Source: Xylophilus sp. Leaf220
Lineage (GTDB): Bacteria > Pseudomonadota > Gammaproteobacteria > Burkholderiales > Burkholderiaceae_C
Length of the DNA: 64,000 nt
Direction: 5' to 3'
Assembly: GCF_001421705.1 (NCBI RefSeq)
Contig: NZ_LMKO01000001.1
Span: forward strand, 1,020,607-1,084,606
The notes below the pieces were generated by a model. It did no database searches and was not told the origin of the DNA. It saw only the letters and a program-made list of their open reading frames with translations. The translations under genes and the position numbers were made by a program. Below, one piece after another: positions 26,651-37,886 of the stretch (positions within the stretch are counted from its first letter, which is position 1; the number at the start of each line of letters is the position of its first letter).

Positions 26651-26730
26651 GGGGCCGGCTTTGCCGGACCGCCGGGATGGCCCCCGGCGAGGGGCTTGGC
26701 GAAGCTACACGCAGTGCGCGAAGACTGGGG
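26651..26730. repeat. Family B repeat after the enoyl-CoA hydratase gene
   Basis: It reads CCGGCTTTGCCGGACC, GCCCCCGGCGAGGGG, then GGCGAAG and ACACGCAGTGCG, ending GACTGGGGG. It ends within about six bases of the stop codon of the enoyl-CoA hydratase gene, and it fills most of the 147-base gap to DUF4126. The closest relative is 33641-33722. Confidence 0.7.
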
Positions 26731-26735
26731 GAGGG

Positions 26736-27518
26736 TCACGACGCCAGCCAGGACGGTTTGCGCTTCTGCAGGAAGGCCTGCACACCCTCGCGGCCTTCGT
26801 CGCTCGCGCGGATGTCGGCGATGCCCTCCACCGTGCGGGCGACCAAGGCATCGTCGATCGGGCGGCCGTTCACGTCGGCGATCAGCTCCTTGCAGGCGCC
26901 CACAGCCGCCGGGCTCGCACCGGTGAGCGCCTTGAGCAGCCCATCGACCGTGGCGTCGAGCGCGTCGGCTCCGACCACCTCGTGCACGAAGCCGATGCGG
27001 TGCGCCTCGGCCGCGGTGAAGCGCTCGGCGGTCAGGAAGTAGCGCTGCGCGGCCCGGGCGCCCATCGCGCGCAGCACGTAGGGGCTGATGGTGGCGGGCA
27101 CCAGTCCGATCTTGACCTCGCTCAGGCAGAACCAGGCGGTGTCGACGCTCACCGCCATGTCGCAGGCCGCGACCAGCCCCATGCCGCCGGCGTACACGTC
27201 GCCCTGCACCCGGGCGACGGTGGGCTTGGGGCATTCGGCGATGGTGCGCAGCATCGCGGCCAGCTTGCCCGCATCGGCGATGTTCTCGGCGCGGTTGTAG
27301 CCGGCCATCCGGCGCATCCAGTGCAGGTCGGCGCCGGCGCAGAAGGCGGGGCCTTCCCCGGCGAGGACGATGGCGCGGACGTCGTGGCGGGCACCGAGCG
27401 CGCGGAACGCGGCGTCGAGCTCGGCGATCAGGGCGTCGTCGAAGGCGTTGCGCACTTCGGGGCGGACCAGGGTGATGCGGGCGACGCCCGCCGATGCGGC
27501 GATGGTCAGGCTAGTCAT
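26736..27518 (-). CDS. liuC: Enoyl-CoA hydratase, methylglutaconyl-CoA hydratase type
   Basis: A crotonase-fold hydratase of 260 residues, predicted from context to convert 3-methylglutaconyl-CoA to HMG-CoA. The oxyanion-hole segments are AFCAGADLHWMRRM (58-71) and VYAGGMGLVAACDMAV (108-123). Catalytic Glu is expected in FCLSEVKIGLVPATISPYVL (130-149), which resembles AUH/LiuC proteins. The gene overlaps the alpha/beta hydrolase stop by eight bases. Upstream are the hydrolase and mccB, downstream DUF4126 and mccA, giving a liu-type operon. The specific substrate is inferred from neighbours. Confidence 0.88.
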   Translation of the reverse strand: MTSLTIAASAGVARITLVRPEVRNAFDDALIAELDAAFRALGARHDVRAIVLAGEGPAFCAGADLHWMRRMAGYNRAENIADAGKLAAMLRTIAECPKPTVARVQGDVYAGGMGLVAACDMAVSVDTAWFCLSEVKIGLVPATISPYVLRAMGARAAQRYFLTAERFTAAEAHRIGFVHEVVGADALDATVDGLLKALTGASPAAVGACKELIADVNGRPIDDALVARTVEGIADIRASDEGREGVQAFLQKRKPSWLAS

Positions 27519-28482
27519 GGGATGCCTCGTCTCGGGTGGTGGGCACGTGCGCCGGGAGCGGCGGCGCGCCCGCTGCCGGGACCGTCTCCGGTGCCACGGG
27601 ATCGGGTCGCAGTGCGGGAAAGCCTTGCCGCTCCAGGAACGCGGCGACCGGCGGATGCCAGGTCTGCGGGAAGCGTGCGAAGGTCTGGTGGCCGTCCTCG
27701 CCCTGCGGCGGGAACTCGATGAACTCGCCGGTGCCCCCGGCGGCCCTGAAAGCGTCGAACCATTCACGCGGATGGGTGGGGCCGAAGTACTGGTCGTTCT
27801 GCGCGTAGAGCCACAGCACCGGCACCCGCGCCGTCTTGCCGTAGCTGCCCAGCGTGCTCTCCAGCAGGTGCGGCGAACACGGGCGGCCCGGCTGGAGCTT
27901 CGGGTTGCCGCCTGCGCCGCCGGCGAAGTCGATCGCCGCCACCACGCCGGGCAGGTTGCGGCCTGCCGCCGCGAGCGTGGTGGCGCCGCCGAACGATTGG
28001 CCGGCGATCACCGCGCGGTCCTGGGCGGCGTCCGGCCTCTGGCGGATCGCCTCCAGCGTGGCCGCCACCTGGTCGGCCGCCGCCGCGAAACCGGGGGCGT
28101 AGGACTTGCGCTGGCAGGGGCCGCTGTTCTCCAGGTCCTCGCCGCCGCTCACCCCGTAGCCGATGCGCGTGGGTACCGCGACGATGAATCCATGTCGCAG
28201 AAAGAACCGGGCGGCATCTCCGTACCGTGCACGGCCGAGCTTCTGCCGCCCTTCGGCATCGGGCGCGCGCCCGTGGTTGAGCACCAGCACCGGCGAGGGC
28301 TTCGGGTTGGCATCGTCGGTCCAGACGGTGACGCGGATCGGCTGGGAAAAGCGTTTGCCAGAGCTGTGGGTCACCTGCACCGGAAGATCGAATGCTTCCT
28401 CGTGCACCCGCGCATGGGCACCGGCGGCCAGTGCCAGCGACACGGCCGACAAGAACAACGACACGGGAAAACGACGGTCCAT
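27511..28482 (-). CDS. Secreted alpha/beta hydrolase (dienelactone-hydrolase-like)
   Basis: A 323-residue hydrolase with a signal peptide MDRRFPVSLFLSAVSLALAA ending at AHA (residue 24). The core includes PSPVLVLNHG (oxyanion region), nucleophile elbow GQSFGG (Ser163), a candidate Asp in YAQNDQYFG (about 230) and His265 in GEDGHQTF. This fits the dienelactone hydrolase/PAF-acetylhydrolase-like clan. It has a Pro/Ala-rich tail. It starts eight bases after the mccB stop and overlaps liuC, so it is co-expressed with leucine catabolism. Export to the periplasm makes direct action on CoA esters unlikely, and its job in the operon is unclear. Confidence 0.82.
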   Translation of the reverse strand: MDRRFPVSLFLSAVSLALAAGAHARVHEEAFDLPVQVTHSSGKRFSQPIRVTVWTDDANPKPSPVLVLNHGRAPDAEGRQKLGRARYGDAARFFLRHGFIVAVPTRIGYGVSGGEDLENSGPCQRKSYAPGFAAAADQVAATLEAIRQRPDAAQDRAVIAGQSFGGATTLAAAGRNLPGVVAAIDFAGGAGGNPKLQPGRPCSPHLLESTLGSYGKTARVPVLWLYAQNDQYFGPTHPREWFDAFRAAGGTGEFIEFPPQGEDGHQTFARFPQTWHPPVAAFLERQGFPALRPDPVAPETVPAAGAPPLPAHVPTTRDEASHD

Positions 28483-28490
28483 GGCAGCCC

Positions 28491-30098
28491 CTACATGCGG
28501 AAGATGCCGAATTTTGGCTCCGGAATCGGCGCATGCCGCGCCGCCGCCAGCCCCAGCGCCAGCACCCGCCGGGTATCGGCCGGGTCGATGATCCCGTCGT
28601 CCCAGAGCCGCGCGGTGGCGTAGTAGGGGTGGCCCTGCTCTTCGTACTGCCGGCGCAGCGGCGCCTTGAATGCATCCTCTTCCTCGGCGCTCCACTGGCC
28701 GCCCTTGGCCTCGATGCCGTCGCGCTTGACGGTCGCCAGCACGCTGGCCGCCTGCTCGCCGCCCATCACGCTGATGCGGGCGTTGGGCCACATCCAGAGA
28801 AAGCGCGGGCCGAAGGCGCGGCCGCACATGCCGTAGTTGCCGGCGCCGAAGCTGCCGCCGATGATGATGGTGAACTTGGGCACGTTGGCCGTCGCCACCG
28901 CGGTCACCATCTTGGCGCCGTGGCGGGCGATGCCCTCGTTCTCGTACTTGCGGCCGACCATGAAGCCGGTGATGTTCTGCAGGAAGACCAGCGGTATCTT
29001 GCGCTGGCAGCACAACTCGATGAAATGCGCGCCCTTCTGCGCCGATTCCGAGAACAGGATGCCGTTGTTGGCGACGATGCCGACGGGCATGCCCTCGATC
29101 TCGGCGAAGCCGCAGACCAGGGTGGCGCCGAAGCGGGCCTTGAACTCGTGGAACGCGCTGCCGTCGACGATGCGGGCGATGATCTCGCGCACGTCGAAGG
29201 GCTTGCGGGTGTCGGCCGGGATCACGCCGTACAGCTCCTCCGCTCCCAAAAGAGGAGCAGCAGGTCGGCCTCCGGAGCCGGCCTCCGGCACTTTTCGCCG
29301 CAGATTCTCGACCGCGGCGCGGGCCAGGGCCAGCGCGTGCAGGTCGTTCTCGGCCAGATGGTCCACCACGCCCGAGAGCCGGGTGTGCACGTCGCCACCG
29401 CCCAGGTCTTCGGCGGTGACCACCTCGCCGGTGGCGGCCTTCACCAGCGGCGGGCCGCCCAGGAAAATGGTGCCCTGGTTCTTGACGATGATCGATTCGT
29501 CGCTCATGGCCGGCACGTAGGCGCCGCCGGCGGTGCAGCTGCCCATCACCACCGCGATCTGGCCGATGCCCTGGGCGCTCATCTGGGCCTGGTTGTAGAA
29601 GATGCGGCCGAAGTGGTCGCGGTCGGGAAACACCTCGTCCTGGTTGGGCAGGTTGGCGCCGCCGCTGTCGACCAGGTAGACGCAGGGCAGCCGGTTCTGC
29701 TCGGCGATCTCCTGCGCCCGCAGGTGCTTCTTCACCGTCAGCGGGAAGTAGGTGCCGCCCTTGACCGTCGCGTCGTTGCAGACCACCACGCACTCGGTGC
29801 CCGCGATGCGGCCGATGCCCGCGATGATGCCGGCGCCCGGCGCCGCGCCGTCGTACATGCCGTGGGCCGCCAGCGGCGCGATCTCCAGGAACGGCGTGCC
29901 CGGGTCCAGCAGCATCTCGACCCGGTCGCGCGGCAGCAGCTTGCCGCGGGCGGTGTGCTTGGCGCGGGCCGCCTCGCCGCCGCCCTGGGCCACGCGGGCC
30001 ACCTGGGCATGCAGGTCGTCGACCAGTGCGCGCATCGCGGCGGCGTTGGCCTGGAACTCGGCAGAGCGGGCGTTGAGCCTGGAACTCAGAATCGACAT
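28491..30098 (-). CDS. mccB: Acyl-CoA carboxylase carboxyltransferase subunit (methylcrotonyl-CoA type)
   Basis: It transfers carboxylate from MccA biotin to 3-methylcrotonyl-CoA. The 535 residues contain two crotonase-like carboxyltransferase halves, with [40 protein letters not shown], the [20 protein letters not shown] block and the C-terminal [13 protein letters not shown]. These closely fit MccB/LiuB. A Gly/Pro/Ala-rich stretch [20 protein letters not shown] (residues about 267-286) comes from a palindromic repeat and replaces the usual linker before [20 protein letters not shown] precedes the ATG at 30098. It is divergent from the Na+/H+ antiporter gene. Confidence 0.93.
   Translation of the reverse strand: MSILSSRLNARSAEFQANAAAMRALVDDLHAQVARVAQGGGEAARAKHTARGKLLPRDRVEMLLDPGTPFLEIAPLAAHGMYDGAAPGAGIIAGIGRIAGTECVVVCNDATVKGGTYFPLTVKKHLRAQEIAEQNRLPCVYLVDSGGANLPNQDEVFPDRDHFGRIFYNQAQMSAQGIGQIAVVMGSCTAGGAYVPAMSDESIIVKNQGTIFLGGPPLVKAATGEVVTAEDLGGGDVHTRLSGVVDHLAENDLHALALARAAVENLRRKVPEAGSGGRPAAPLLGAEELYGVIPADTRKPFDVREIIARIVDGSAFHEFKARFGATLVCGFAEIEGMPVGIVANNGILFSESAQKGAHFIELCCQRKIPLVFLQNITGFMVGRKYENEGIARHGAKMVTAVATANVPKFTIIIGGSFGAGNYGMCGRAFGPRFLWMWPNARISVMGGEQAASVLATVKRDGIEAKGGQWSAEEEDAFKAPLRRQYEEQGHPYYATARLWDDGIIDPADTRRVLALGLAAARHAPIPEPKFGIFRM
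29241..29298. repeat. Family A palindromic element inside mccB (in frame)
   Basis: The plus strand reads GCTCC, seven bases, GGAGC, then GTCGGCC/GCCGGC pairs and CCGGCACTTTTC. The last ten bases include GGCACTTTTC, identical to the family A copy at 37874-37882. The outer pair is GCTCC/GGAGC rather than GCTAT/ATAGC. It is in frame within a linker of the carboxyltransferase. Confidence 0.6.
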
Positions 30099-30163
30099 GG
30101 GAGCCTTTCGGGATTCGGTTGGAAACGGGGAGCACCAGGGCGTGCGCCGAGAATGGGCCGCAG

Positions 30164-31852
30164 ATGCATACCGTCGAAATCGTTCTCTTGCTGCTGATGC
30201 TGGGCGCCGTGTCGGGCCTGGCGGCGCGCTACCTGGCGGCCATTCCGCTGCCGCTGCTGCAGATCGCGCTCGGCGCGGCGCTCTCGTGGCCCGATGCGGG
30301 GCTGCACGTGCGCTTCGACCCGGAGCTGTTCCTGTTGCTGTTCATCCCGCCGCTGCTGTTCGCCGACGGCTGGCGGATACCCAAGCGCGAGTTCTTCGCG
30401 CTGCGCCGGCCGATCCTCACGCTGGCGCTGGGCCTGGTGCTGTTCACCGTGATCGGCCTGGGCTACTTCGTGCACTGGATGGTGCCGGGCGTGCCGCTGA
30501 CGGTGGCCTTCGCGCTGGCCGCGGTGCTCTCGCCCACCGACGCGGTGGCGGTCAGCGCCATCACCCGGCGCCTGGGCATGCCCGAGAAGACGATGCACAT
30601 CCTGGAGGGCGAATCGCTGCTCAACGATGCCTCGGGCCTGGTGGCGCTGAAGTTCGCCGTGGCGGCCACGCTGACCGGCGTGTTCTCCTGGAGCGAGGCC
30701 GGCCGCAGCTTCGTCTTCATCGCGGTGGGCGGCGTGGCGGTGGGGACGGGCGTCGGCTGGGGCTTCGCGGTGGCACGCAACGCCATCACCCGGCGGCTGG
30801 GCGACACCGCCGCCACGCAAACCGTGCTGCTGCTGATGCTGCTGCCCTTCGCCGCCTACATCCTGGGCGAGAACCTGGGCGTCTCGGGCATCCTGGCCGC
30901 GGTGGCGGCCGGCATCGCCACCAACTTCGCCGACCTGGAGCGCAGCGAGTTCATCGCCGAGCGGATGCAGGCCCAGGGCGCCTGGGCGGTGGTGGAATCG
31001 GCCTTCAACGGCGCGATCTTCCTGCTCCTGGGACTGCAGCTGCCGGCGATCATGGTCGACGGCCTGACGCACGGGCCGCACGCCTGGTGGCGCATGGTGG
31101 GCTACGTGCTGGCCATCTCGGCGATGCTGGTGGCGCTGCGCGGCGTGTGGCTGGTGCTGGCGGTGCGCCGCTCGATGGCCAATGCCCGCCGGCGCGGCCA
31201 GCTGCTGGAGGCACCCACCGCCCGCCTGATGGGCGCCACCACCCTGGCCGGCATCCGCGGCGCGATCACCCTGGCCGGCGCCCTGTCGGTGCCGCTGCTG
31301 ATGCCCGACGGCAGCGCCTTTCCGGGGCGCGACATGCTGGTCTTCCTGGCGACCGGCGTGATCCTGGCCACCCTGGTGGCGGGCAGCGTCGGCCTGCCGC
31401 TGCTGCTGCGCGGCCTGCCGCAACCCGACGAGCCGCCCCATGCCCGCGAAGAGCGTCTGGCCCGGGTGGCCGCCTGCGAAGCCGCCATCGCCGCGCTGAA
31501 GAACGACCAGAGCGGCGCCGGCCGGCACGACGCCGAATGGCAGGGCCTGCACGAAGAGGCCACCGGCCGCGTGGCCCGCGGCTACCGCCGCCGCATCGAG
31601 ACGCTCGACGACACCGACGACGGCCCCGAGGCCGACCAGGCCGAGCGCGCCGCCCTCAAGCGCGGCCATGTGCTGGAGTTGGAACTGCGCCTGGCCGGCC
31701 TGCGGGCCGAGCGGGCCGAACTGTACCGGCTGCGGCGGGCGCACCGGATCAACGACGATTCGCTGCGCGCCCTGGTGCAGGAGGTGGACCTGTCCGAGAT
31801 CTCGCTGCGCCGCCGGCTCGTGGCCGCGCGCCGCGCGTCGCAGCGCGGCTGA
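30164..31852 (+). CDS. CPA1-family Na+/H+ antiporter (NhaP/YjcE-like)
   Basis: A 562-residue cation:proton antiporter with about twelve helices. Signature segments are [20 protein letters not shown] and [20 protein letters not shown], the latter with the ND ion-binding pair of CPA1 exchangers. A cytoplasmic C-terminal domain of about 140 residues (from about 420) is charged and helical ([20 protein letters not shown]), as in YjcE/NhaP relatives. The ATG at 30164 was chosen because the hydrophobic start [20 protein letters not shown] begins there. It lies on the opposite strand within the leucine-degradation genes, divergent from mccB and convergent with the acyl-CoA ligase gene. Confidence 0.9.
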   Translation: MHTVEIVLLLLMLGAVSGLAARYLAAIPLPLLQIALGAALSWPDAGLHVRFDPELFLLLFIPPLLFADGWRIPKREFFALRRPILTLALGLVLFTVIGLGYFVHWMVPGVPLTVAFALAAVLSPTDAVAVSAITRRLGMPEKTMHILEGESLLNDASGLVALKFAVAATLTGVFSWSEAGRSFVFIAVGGVAVGTGVGWGFAVARNAITRRLGDTAATQTVLLLMLLPFAAYILGENLGVSGILAAVAAGIATNFADLERSEFIAERMQAQGAWAVVESAFNGAIFLLLGLQLPAIMVDGLTHGPHAWWRMVGYVLAISAMLVALRGVWLVLAVRRSMANARRRGQLLEAPTARLMGATTLAGIRGAITLAGALSVPLLMPDGSAFPGRDMLVFLATGVILATLVAGSVGLPLLLRGLPQPDEPPHAREERLARVAACEAAIAALKNDQSGAGRHDAEWQGLHEEATGRVARGYRRRIETLDDTDDGPEADQAERAALKRGHVLELELRLAGLRAERAELYRLRRAHRINDDSLRALVQEVDLSEISLRRRLVAARRASQRG

Positions 31853-31881
31853 AACCGGAGCGGTGCGGGCGGCGGCCATGC

Positions 31882-33582
<1,701 letters not shown>

Positions 33583-33640
33583 ATGCGGGGTTTCTCCGTC
33601 GTAGGCATCACACGCTTGGCAGCCGGCTTCAGGAACACCG

Positions 33641-33722
33641 TGGATCCGGCTTCGCCGGTCCACCGGTGGTGCCCCCGGCGAGGGGGTGGGCGAAGACACG
33701 CAGTGCGAAGCCTGGGGGTGTG
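33641..33722. repeat. Family B repeat after ivd
   Basis: It reads CCGGCTTCGCCGGTCCACC, GCCCCCGGCGAGGGGG, GGCGAAGACACGCAGTGCG, AAGCCTGGGGG. It is a close match to 26651-26730. It ends within seven bases of the ivd stop codon at 33729-33731. Confidence 0.7.
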
Positions 33723-33728
33723 CTCCAT

Positions 33729-34901
33729 TCACACCGTTTCGGAGAAAAGCTCTCGGCCGATCAGCATCCGGCGGATCTCGCTGGTGCCGGCGCCGATCTC
33801 GTAGAGCTTCGCATCGCGCCACAGCCGCTCCACCGGGAAATCCTTGGTGTAGCCGACGCCGCCCAGCGCCTGCACCGCCTCGCCGGCCATCCAGGTGGCC
33901 TTCTCGGCGGCGTAGAGGATCGCGCCGGCGGCGTCCTTGCGGAAGCTGCGGGCGTGGTCGGCGCGGTCGCAGGCCTTGCCTACCGCGTAGACATAGGCGC
34001 GGGTGGCCTGCCAGGTGGTGTAGAGGTCGGCCAGCTTGCCCTGCATCAGCTGGAACTCGCCGATCGCCTGGCCGAACTGCCTGCGCTCGTGCACATAGGG
34101 CACCACCGCGTCCATGCAGGCGGCCATGATGCCGAGCGGGCCGCCGGAGAGCACCGCGCGCTCGTAGTCCAGGCCGCTCATCAGCACCTTGGCGCCCATG
34201 CCCTCGCCGCCCAGCACGTTCTCCTCGGGCACTTCGCAGTCGTCGAAGAACAGCGGGTAGGTGTTGCTGCCGCGCATGCCCAGCTTGTCGAGCTTGGTGC
34301 CGGCGGAAAAACCCTTGAAATTTTTCTCGACGATGAAGGCGGTCATGCCCCGGGTGCCCATCTGCGGCTCGGTCTTGCCGTAGATCACCAGCGTGTCGGC
34401 ATCGCCGCCGTTGGTGATCCACATCTTGCCGCCGTTGAGCACATAGCGGTCGCCCCGCTTCTCGGCCTTGAGCGCCATGCTCACCACGTCGGAGCCGGCG
34501 CCGGGCTCGCTCATCGCCAGCGCGCCGACGTGCTCGCCGCTCACCAGCTTCGGCAGATACCGCTGTTTCTGCGCGTCGGTGCCGTTGCGGTGGATCTGGT
34601 TGACGCACAGGTTGGAGTGCGCGCCGTACGACAGGCCGACCGAGGCGGATGCGCGCGACACCTCCTCCATCGCCACCATGTGCGCCAGGTAGCCCATCCG
34701 GGTGCCGCCGTATTCCTCGGCCACGGTCATGCCGTGCAGGCCCAGGTCGCCCAGCTTCTTCCACAGATCGGCGGGAAACTGGTTGTCGCGGTCGATCGCG
34801 GCGGCGCGGGGGGCGATCTCCTGCGCCGAGAAATCGGCCACCGCGTCGCGCAACGCGTCGACGGTGTCGCCCAGGTCGAAGTTCAGGCCGGGAAGCTGCA
34901 T
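33729..34901 (-). CDS. ivd: Isovaleryl-CoA dehydrogenase
   Basis: An FAD-dependent acyl-CoA dehydrogenase that oxidises isovaleryl-CoA to 3-methylcrotonyl-CoA and passes electrons to ETF. The 390 residues have the IVD-like start [20 protein letters not shown], the FAD/substrate motif [33 protein letters not shown], the catalytic-Glu region [14 protein letters not shown] ([13 protein letters not shown], with Glu in DYERAVL, typical of IVD) and the C-terminal [27 protein letters not shown] precedes the ATG at 34901. It is divergent from the AraC gene, so the 114-base gap likely contains the control region. Confidence 0.93.
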   Translation of the reverse strand: MQLPGLNFDLGDTVDALRDAVADFSAQEIAPRAAAIDRDNQFPADLWKKLGDLGLHGMTVAEEYGGTRMGYLAHMVAMEEVSRASASVGLSYGAHSNLCVNQIHRNGTDAQKQRYLPKLVSGEHVGALAMSEPGAGSDVVSMALKAEKRGDRYVLNGGKMWITNGGDADTLVIYGKTEPQMGTRGMTAFIVEKNFKGFSAGTKLDKLGMRGSNTYPLFFDDCEVPEENVLGGEGMGAKVLMSGLDYERAVLSGGPLGIMAACMDAVVPYVHERRQFGQAIGEFQLMQGKLADLYTTWQATRAYVYAVGKACDRADHARSFRKDAAGAILYAAEKATWMAGEAVQALGGVGYTKDFPVERLWRDAKLYEIGAGTSEIRRMLIGRELFSETV

Positions 34902-35015
34902 GCGGTTGTCTCCTTGTGATCGTGAGCGCGGCGCCGGGGCTGCCGCGGTCCTGCGCACAGCCTACGCCGGTGCGGCCCGCAATTGGCGCCACAATGGTTG
35001 CAAATCGTGCCAGCC

Positions 35016-36068
35016 ATGACCCGTACCGCCCTCCTTCCGTCCACCCTGCCGCCCGGCCCGGCCGCGGCCACGCCGATGGCCTTCGTGCAGGCGATATGCG
35101 CCGGCTACGCCCGCTACGGCCAGGACCCGGCGGCCGCGCTGCGGCAGGCACGAATCGCGCCGCAGCAGCTGGCCGACCCGGCGGCGCGGATCACCTCGGC
35201 GCAGTTCGAGACGCTCAGCGGCGCGGCGATGCAGGCGCTCGACGACGAGGCCCTGGGCTGGTTCTCGCGCCGGCTGCCCTGGGGCAGCTACGGCATGCTG
35301 TGCCGGGCCTCGGTCACCGCGCCGACGCTGGGCGTGGCGCTGCAGCGCTGGTGCCGCCACCACGCCCTGCTGACCGACGACGTGCGGCTGCACCTGCAGG
35401 CGGGCCGCGACCATGCGGTGCTGCGCATCGAGGAGTGCCAGCCGCTGGGCGCGCTGCGCGAGTTCTGCCTGCTGACGCTGCTGCGCTACCTGCACGGCTT
35501 CGCCTGCTGGGCGGTCGATTCGCGCATCGCGCTGCGCGAGGCGGCGTTTCCCTTCCCGGCGCCGCCGCACGCCGACGTGTACCCGCTGCTGTTTCCCGGG
35601 CCGATCCGCTTCGGCGCCGACGCGGCCGGCACCACCTTCGACGCCCAGTACCTGGCCCTGCCGCTGGTGCGCGACGAGGCCGCCACCCGCGCGATGCTGC
35701 AGCGCGCCCTGCCGCTTACCGTGCGCCAGTACCGCCGCGACCGGCTGCTGGTCGACCGGGTGCGCGAGCTGCTGCAGCAGGCCCCCCGGCAGCTGGCCCA
35801 TGCCGAGGGCCTGGCGGCGCGGCTCCACATCTCGGCGCGCACCCTGCACCGCCAACTGCGGGAGGAAGGCGCCTCGCTGCAGTCCTTGAAGGACACGGTG
35901 CGCCGCGACATGGCGCTCGACCTGCTGCGCCGCACCGCGCGGCCGATCAAGCAGGTGGCGCTGGCGGTCGGCTTCCAGAACGAGAAGAGCTTCGCCCGTG
36001 CCTTCCGCGGCTGGACCGGCCAGGGGCCGGGCGCGTTCCGCCAGGAAGGCCCGCACGGCCATGGCTGA
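35016..36068 (+). CDS. AraC-family regulator with arabinose-binding-like N-domain
   Basis: A 350-residue transcription factor. The N-terminal domain resembles Arabinose_bd-type sensors ([20 protein letters not shown] and [20 protein letters not shown]). The C-terminal double HTH includes [20 protein letters not shown] and [20 protein letters not shown], with the usual final GxxPxxFR-like GPGAFRQEG. An earlier in-frame ATG at 34983 would add eleven residues; neither has a strong Shine-Dalgarno. Divergent from ivd, it is the likely regulator of the leucine/isovalerate genes. Its stop codon overlaps the photolyase ATG (ATGGCTGA, eight bases). Confidence 0.87.
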   Translation: MTRTALLPSTLPPGPAAATPMAFVQAICAGYARYGQDPAAALRQARIAPQQLADPAARITSAQFETLSGAAMQALDDEALGWFSRRLPWGSYGMLCRASVTAPTLGVALQRWCRHHALLTDDVRLHLQAGRDHAVLRIEECQPLGALREFCLLTLLRYLHGFACWAVDSRIALREAAFPFPAPPHADVYPLLFPGPIRFGADAAGTTFDAQYLALPLVRDEAATRAMLQRALPLTVRQYRRDRLLVDRVRELLQQAPRQLAHAEGLAARLHISARTLHRQLREEGASLQSLKDTVRRDMALDLLRRTARPIKQVALAVGFQNEKSFARAFRGWTGQGPGAFRQEGPHGHG

Positions 36069-37629
36069 GCTGCGCCACCTGGTGCTGGTACTGGGCGACC
36101 AGCTCGACCCGCAGGCCGCCGCGTTCGACGGCTTCGACCCGGCCCGGGACGCGGTGTGGATGGCCGAGGTGGCCGAGGAATCGACCCACGTATGGTCGTC
36201 CCAGCCGCGCATCGCCGTGTTCCTGGCCGGGATGCGCCACTTCGCCGAAGCCCTGCGCGCCGCGGGCCGGCCGCTGCACTACCGCACCCTCGACGACCCG
36301 GCCAACCGCGGCACGCTGGCCGCCGAACTCTCCGCCACGATGGAAGCGTCGCGCCCCACGCGGCTGGTGATGACCGCACCGGGCGACTGGCGGGTGCTGC
36401 AGGCCCTGCGCGGCGTGGCCGCGGCCCACGGGCTGCCGCTGGAACTGCGGCCCGACCGGCACTTCTACGCGACGGTGCAGGATTTCGCGGCCCACGCCCG
36501 CGGCCGCGCCACGGTGCGGATGGAGTACTACTACCGCGCACTGCGCCAACGCCACGGCGTGCTGATGGAGGCCGACGGCGGACCCGCCGGCGGACAGTGG
36601 AACTTCGACCACTACAACCGCGGCAGCTTCGGCGCACGCGGGCCGCAGGGCCTGCCGGTGCCGCGCCGCTTTGCGCCCGACGCGCTGACGCAGGAGGTGC
36701 TGGCGCTGGTGCGGCGCCGCTTAGGCGACCACCCCGGATCGCCCGACGCCTTCGACTGGCCGGTCACGCCGCAGGATGCGCGGGCCGCGCTCGACGACTT
36801 CGTGCAGCACCGGCTGCCGCACTTCGGCCGCTACCAGGACGCGATGTGGCCCGGCGAGCCGTGGCTCTACCACGCACGCATCTCGGCCGCGCTGAACCTG
36901 AAGCTGCTCGACCCGCGCGACGCGGTCGCCGCGGCCGAGGCGGCCTGGCGCGCGGGGCGTGTGCCCCTGGCCGCGGCCGAGGGCTTCGTCCGCCAGATCC
37001 TGGGCTGGCGCGAATACGTGCGCGGCGTCTATTGGACCCAGATGCCCGGCTACCTCGAGCGCAACGCGCTCGGCGCCACCGCCGACCTGCCCGCGTGGTA
37101 CTGGACCGGCGACACGCCGATGGCCTGCCTGCGCGACACCCTCGGCCAGACGCTGCGCCTCGGCTACGCCCACCACATCCAGCGGCTGATGGTCACCGGC
37201 CTCTACGCCATGCTGCTGGGCGTCGACCCCCGGCAGGTGCATGCCTGGTATCTCTCGGTGTACGTCGACGCGGTGGAATGGGTGGAGCTGCCCAACACCC
37301 TGGGCATGTCGCAGTACGCCGACGGCGGCCTGATGGGCAGCAAGCCCTACGCCGCCAGCGGCCGCTACATCCAGAAGATGGCCGCCGGCTACTGCAAGGG
37401 CTGCCGCTTCGATCCCGCCCAACGCACCGGCGACACCGCCTGCCCCTTCACCGTGCTGTACTGGGATTTCCTGGCCCGCCACCAGCCGCTGCTGGCCGGC
37501 AACCGGCGCATGGCCTATCCGCTGCAGGCGCTGGCACGGATACCGGCGGCCGAGCGGGCCCGGATATCGCTGCAGGCCGCCCGCCTGCGGCACCCCGATA
37601 CCGCCGCCGGCACCGACGCCGGAACCTGA
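36061..37629 (+). CDS. phrB: FeS bacterial cryptochrome/(6-4) photolyase
   Basis: A 522-residue flavoprotein of the FeS-BCP group, which repairs (6-4) photoproducts with light in characterised members (Agrobacterium PhrB). The N-terminal domain starts [13 protein letters not shown]. The C-terminal domain holds [18 protein letters not shown] and [20 protein letters not shown]. Four cysteines, C356, C445, C448 and C461 (MACLRDT, GYCKGC, TACPF), have the spacing of the [4Fe-4S] ligands of PhrB (350, 438, 441, 454). It overlaps the AraC gene and is followed 11 bases later by DUF2256, a frequent partner. Confidence 0.93.
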   Translation: MAELRHLVLVLGDQLDPQAAAFDGFDPARDAVWMAEVAEESTHVWSSQPRIAVFLAGMRHFAEALRAAGRPLHYRTLDDPANRGTLAAELSATMEASRPTRLVMTAPGDWRVLQALRGVAAAHGLPLELRPDRHFYATVQDFAAHARGRATVRMEYYYRALRQRHGVLMEADGGPAGGQWNFDHYNRGSFGARGPQGLPVPRRFAPDALTQEVLALVRRRLGDHPGSPDAFDWPVTPQDARAALDDFVQHRLPHFGRYQDAMWPGEPWLYHARISAALNLKLLDPRDAVAAAEAAWRAGRVPLAAAEGFVRQILGWREYVRGVYWTQMPGYLERNALGATADLPAWYWTGDTPMACLRDTLGQTLRLGYAHHIQRLMVTGLYAMLLGVDPRQVHAWYLSVYVDAVEWVELPNTLGMSQYADGGLMGSKPYAASGRYIQKMAAGYCKGCRFDPAQRTGDTACPFTVLYWDFLARHQPLLAGNRRMAYPLQALARIPAAERARISLQAARLRHPDTAAGTDAGT

Positions 37630-37640
37630 GAATCGCCGCC

Positions 37641-37820
37641 ATGCCCCCCAAACCCGCGCCCGGCTTCAAGGGCAACAAATCCCACCTGCCGCAGAAGCCC
37701 TGCGCCGCCTGCGGCCTGCCGATGACCTGGCGCAAGAAGTGGGCGCGCAACTGGGAGTCGGTGCTGTACTGCAGCGACGCCTGCCGCAAGGCGAAGGGTA
37801 CGAAACCGGACACTCCCTGA
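37641..37820 (+). CDS. DUF2256 zinc-ribbon protein
   Basis: A 59-residue basic protein with the DUF2256 pattern [30 protein letters not shown] and [10 protein letters not shown], containing two CxxC-type pairs for a zinc ribbon. It starts 11 bases after the photolyase stop codon. DUF2256 is frequently encoded beside FeS-type cryptochromes/photolyases, so it may act with them, but no function is established that I know of. Confidence 0.85.
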   Translation: MPPKPAPGFKGNKSHLPQKPCAACGLPMTWRKKWARNWESVLYCSDACRKAKGTKPDTP

Positions 37821-37826
37821 GCCCCC

Positions 37827-37886
37827 TGCTATCGAATGCATAGCTGGAAGCCGGCGCAGGACGCCGGCTGCAGGCACTTTTCATTC
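37827..37886. repeat. Family A palindromic element between convergent genes
   Basis: TGCTAT (37827-37832) / ATAGCT (37840-37845), then a 7-bp perfect stem GCCGGCG (37850-37856) / CGCCGGC (37862-37868), then TGCAGGCACTTTTCATTCA. On the minus strand the TonB receptor gene ends GAA-TGA directly at the CATTC end of the element. On the plus strand the hairpin followed by CTTTT may terminate the DUF2256 transcript. Confidence 0.8.
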
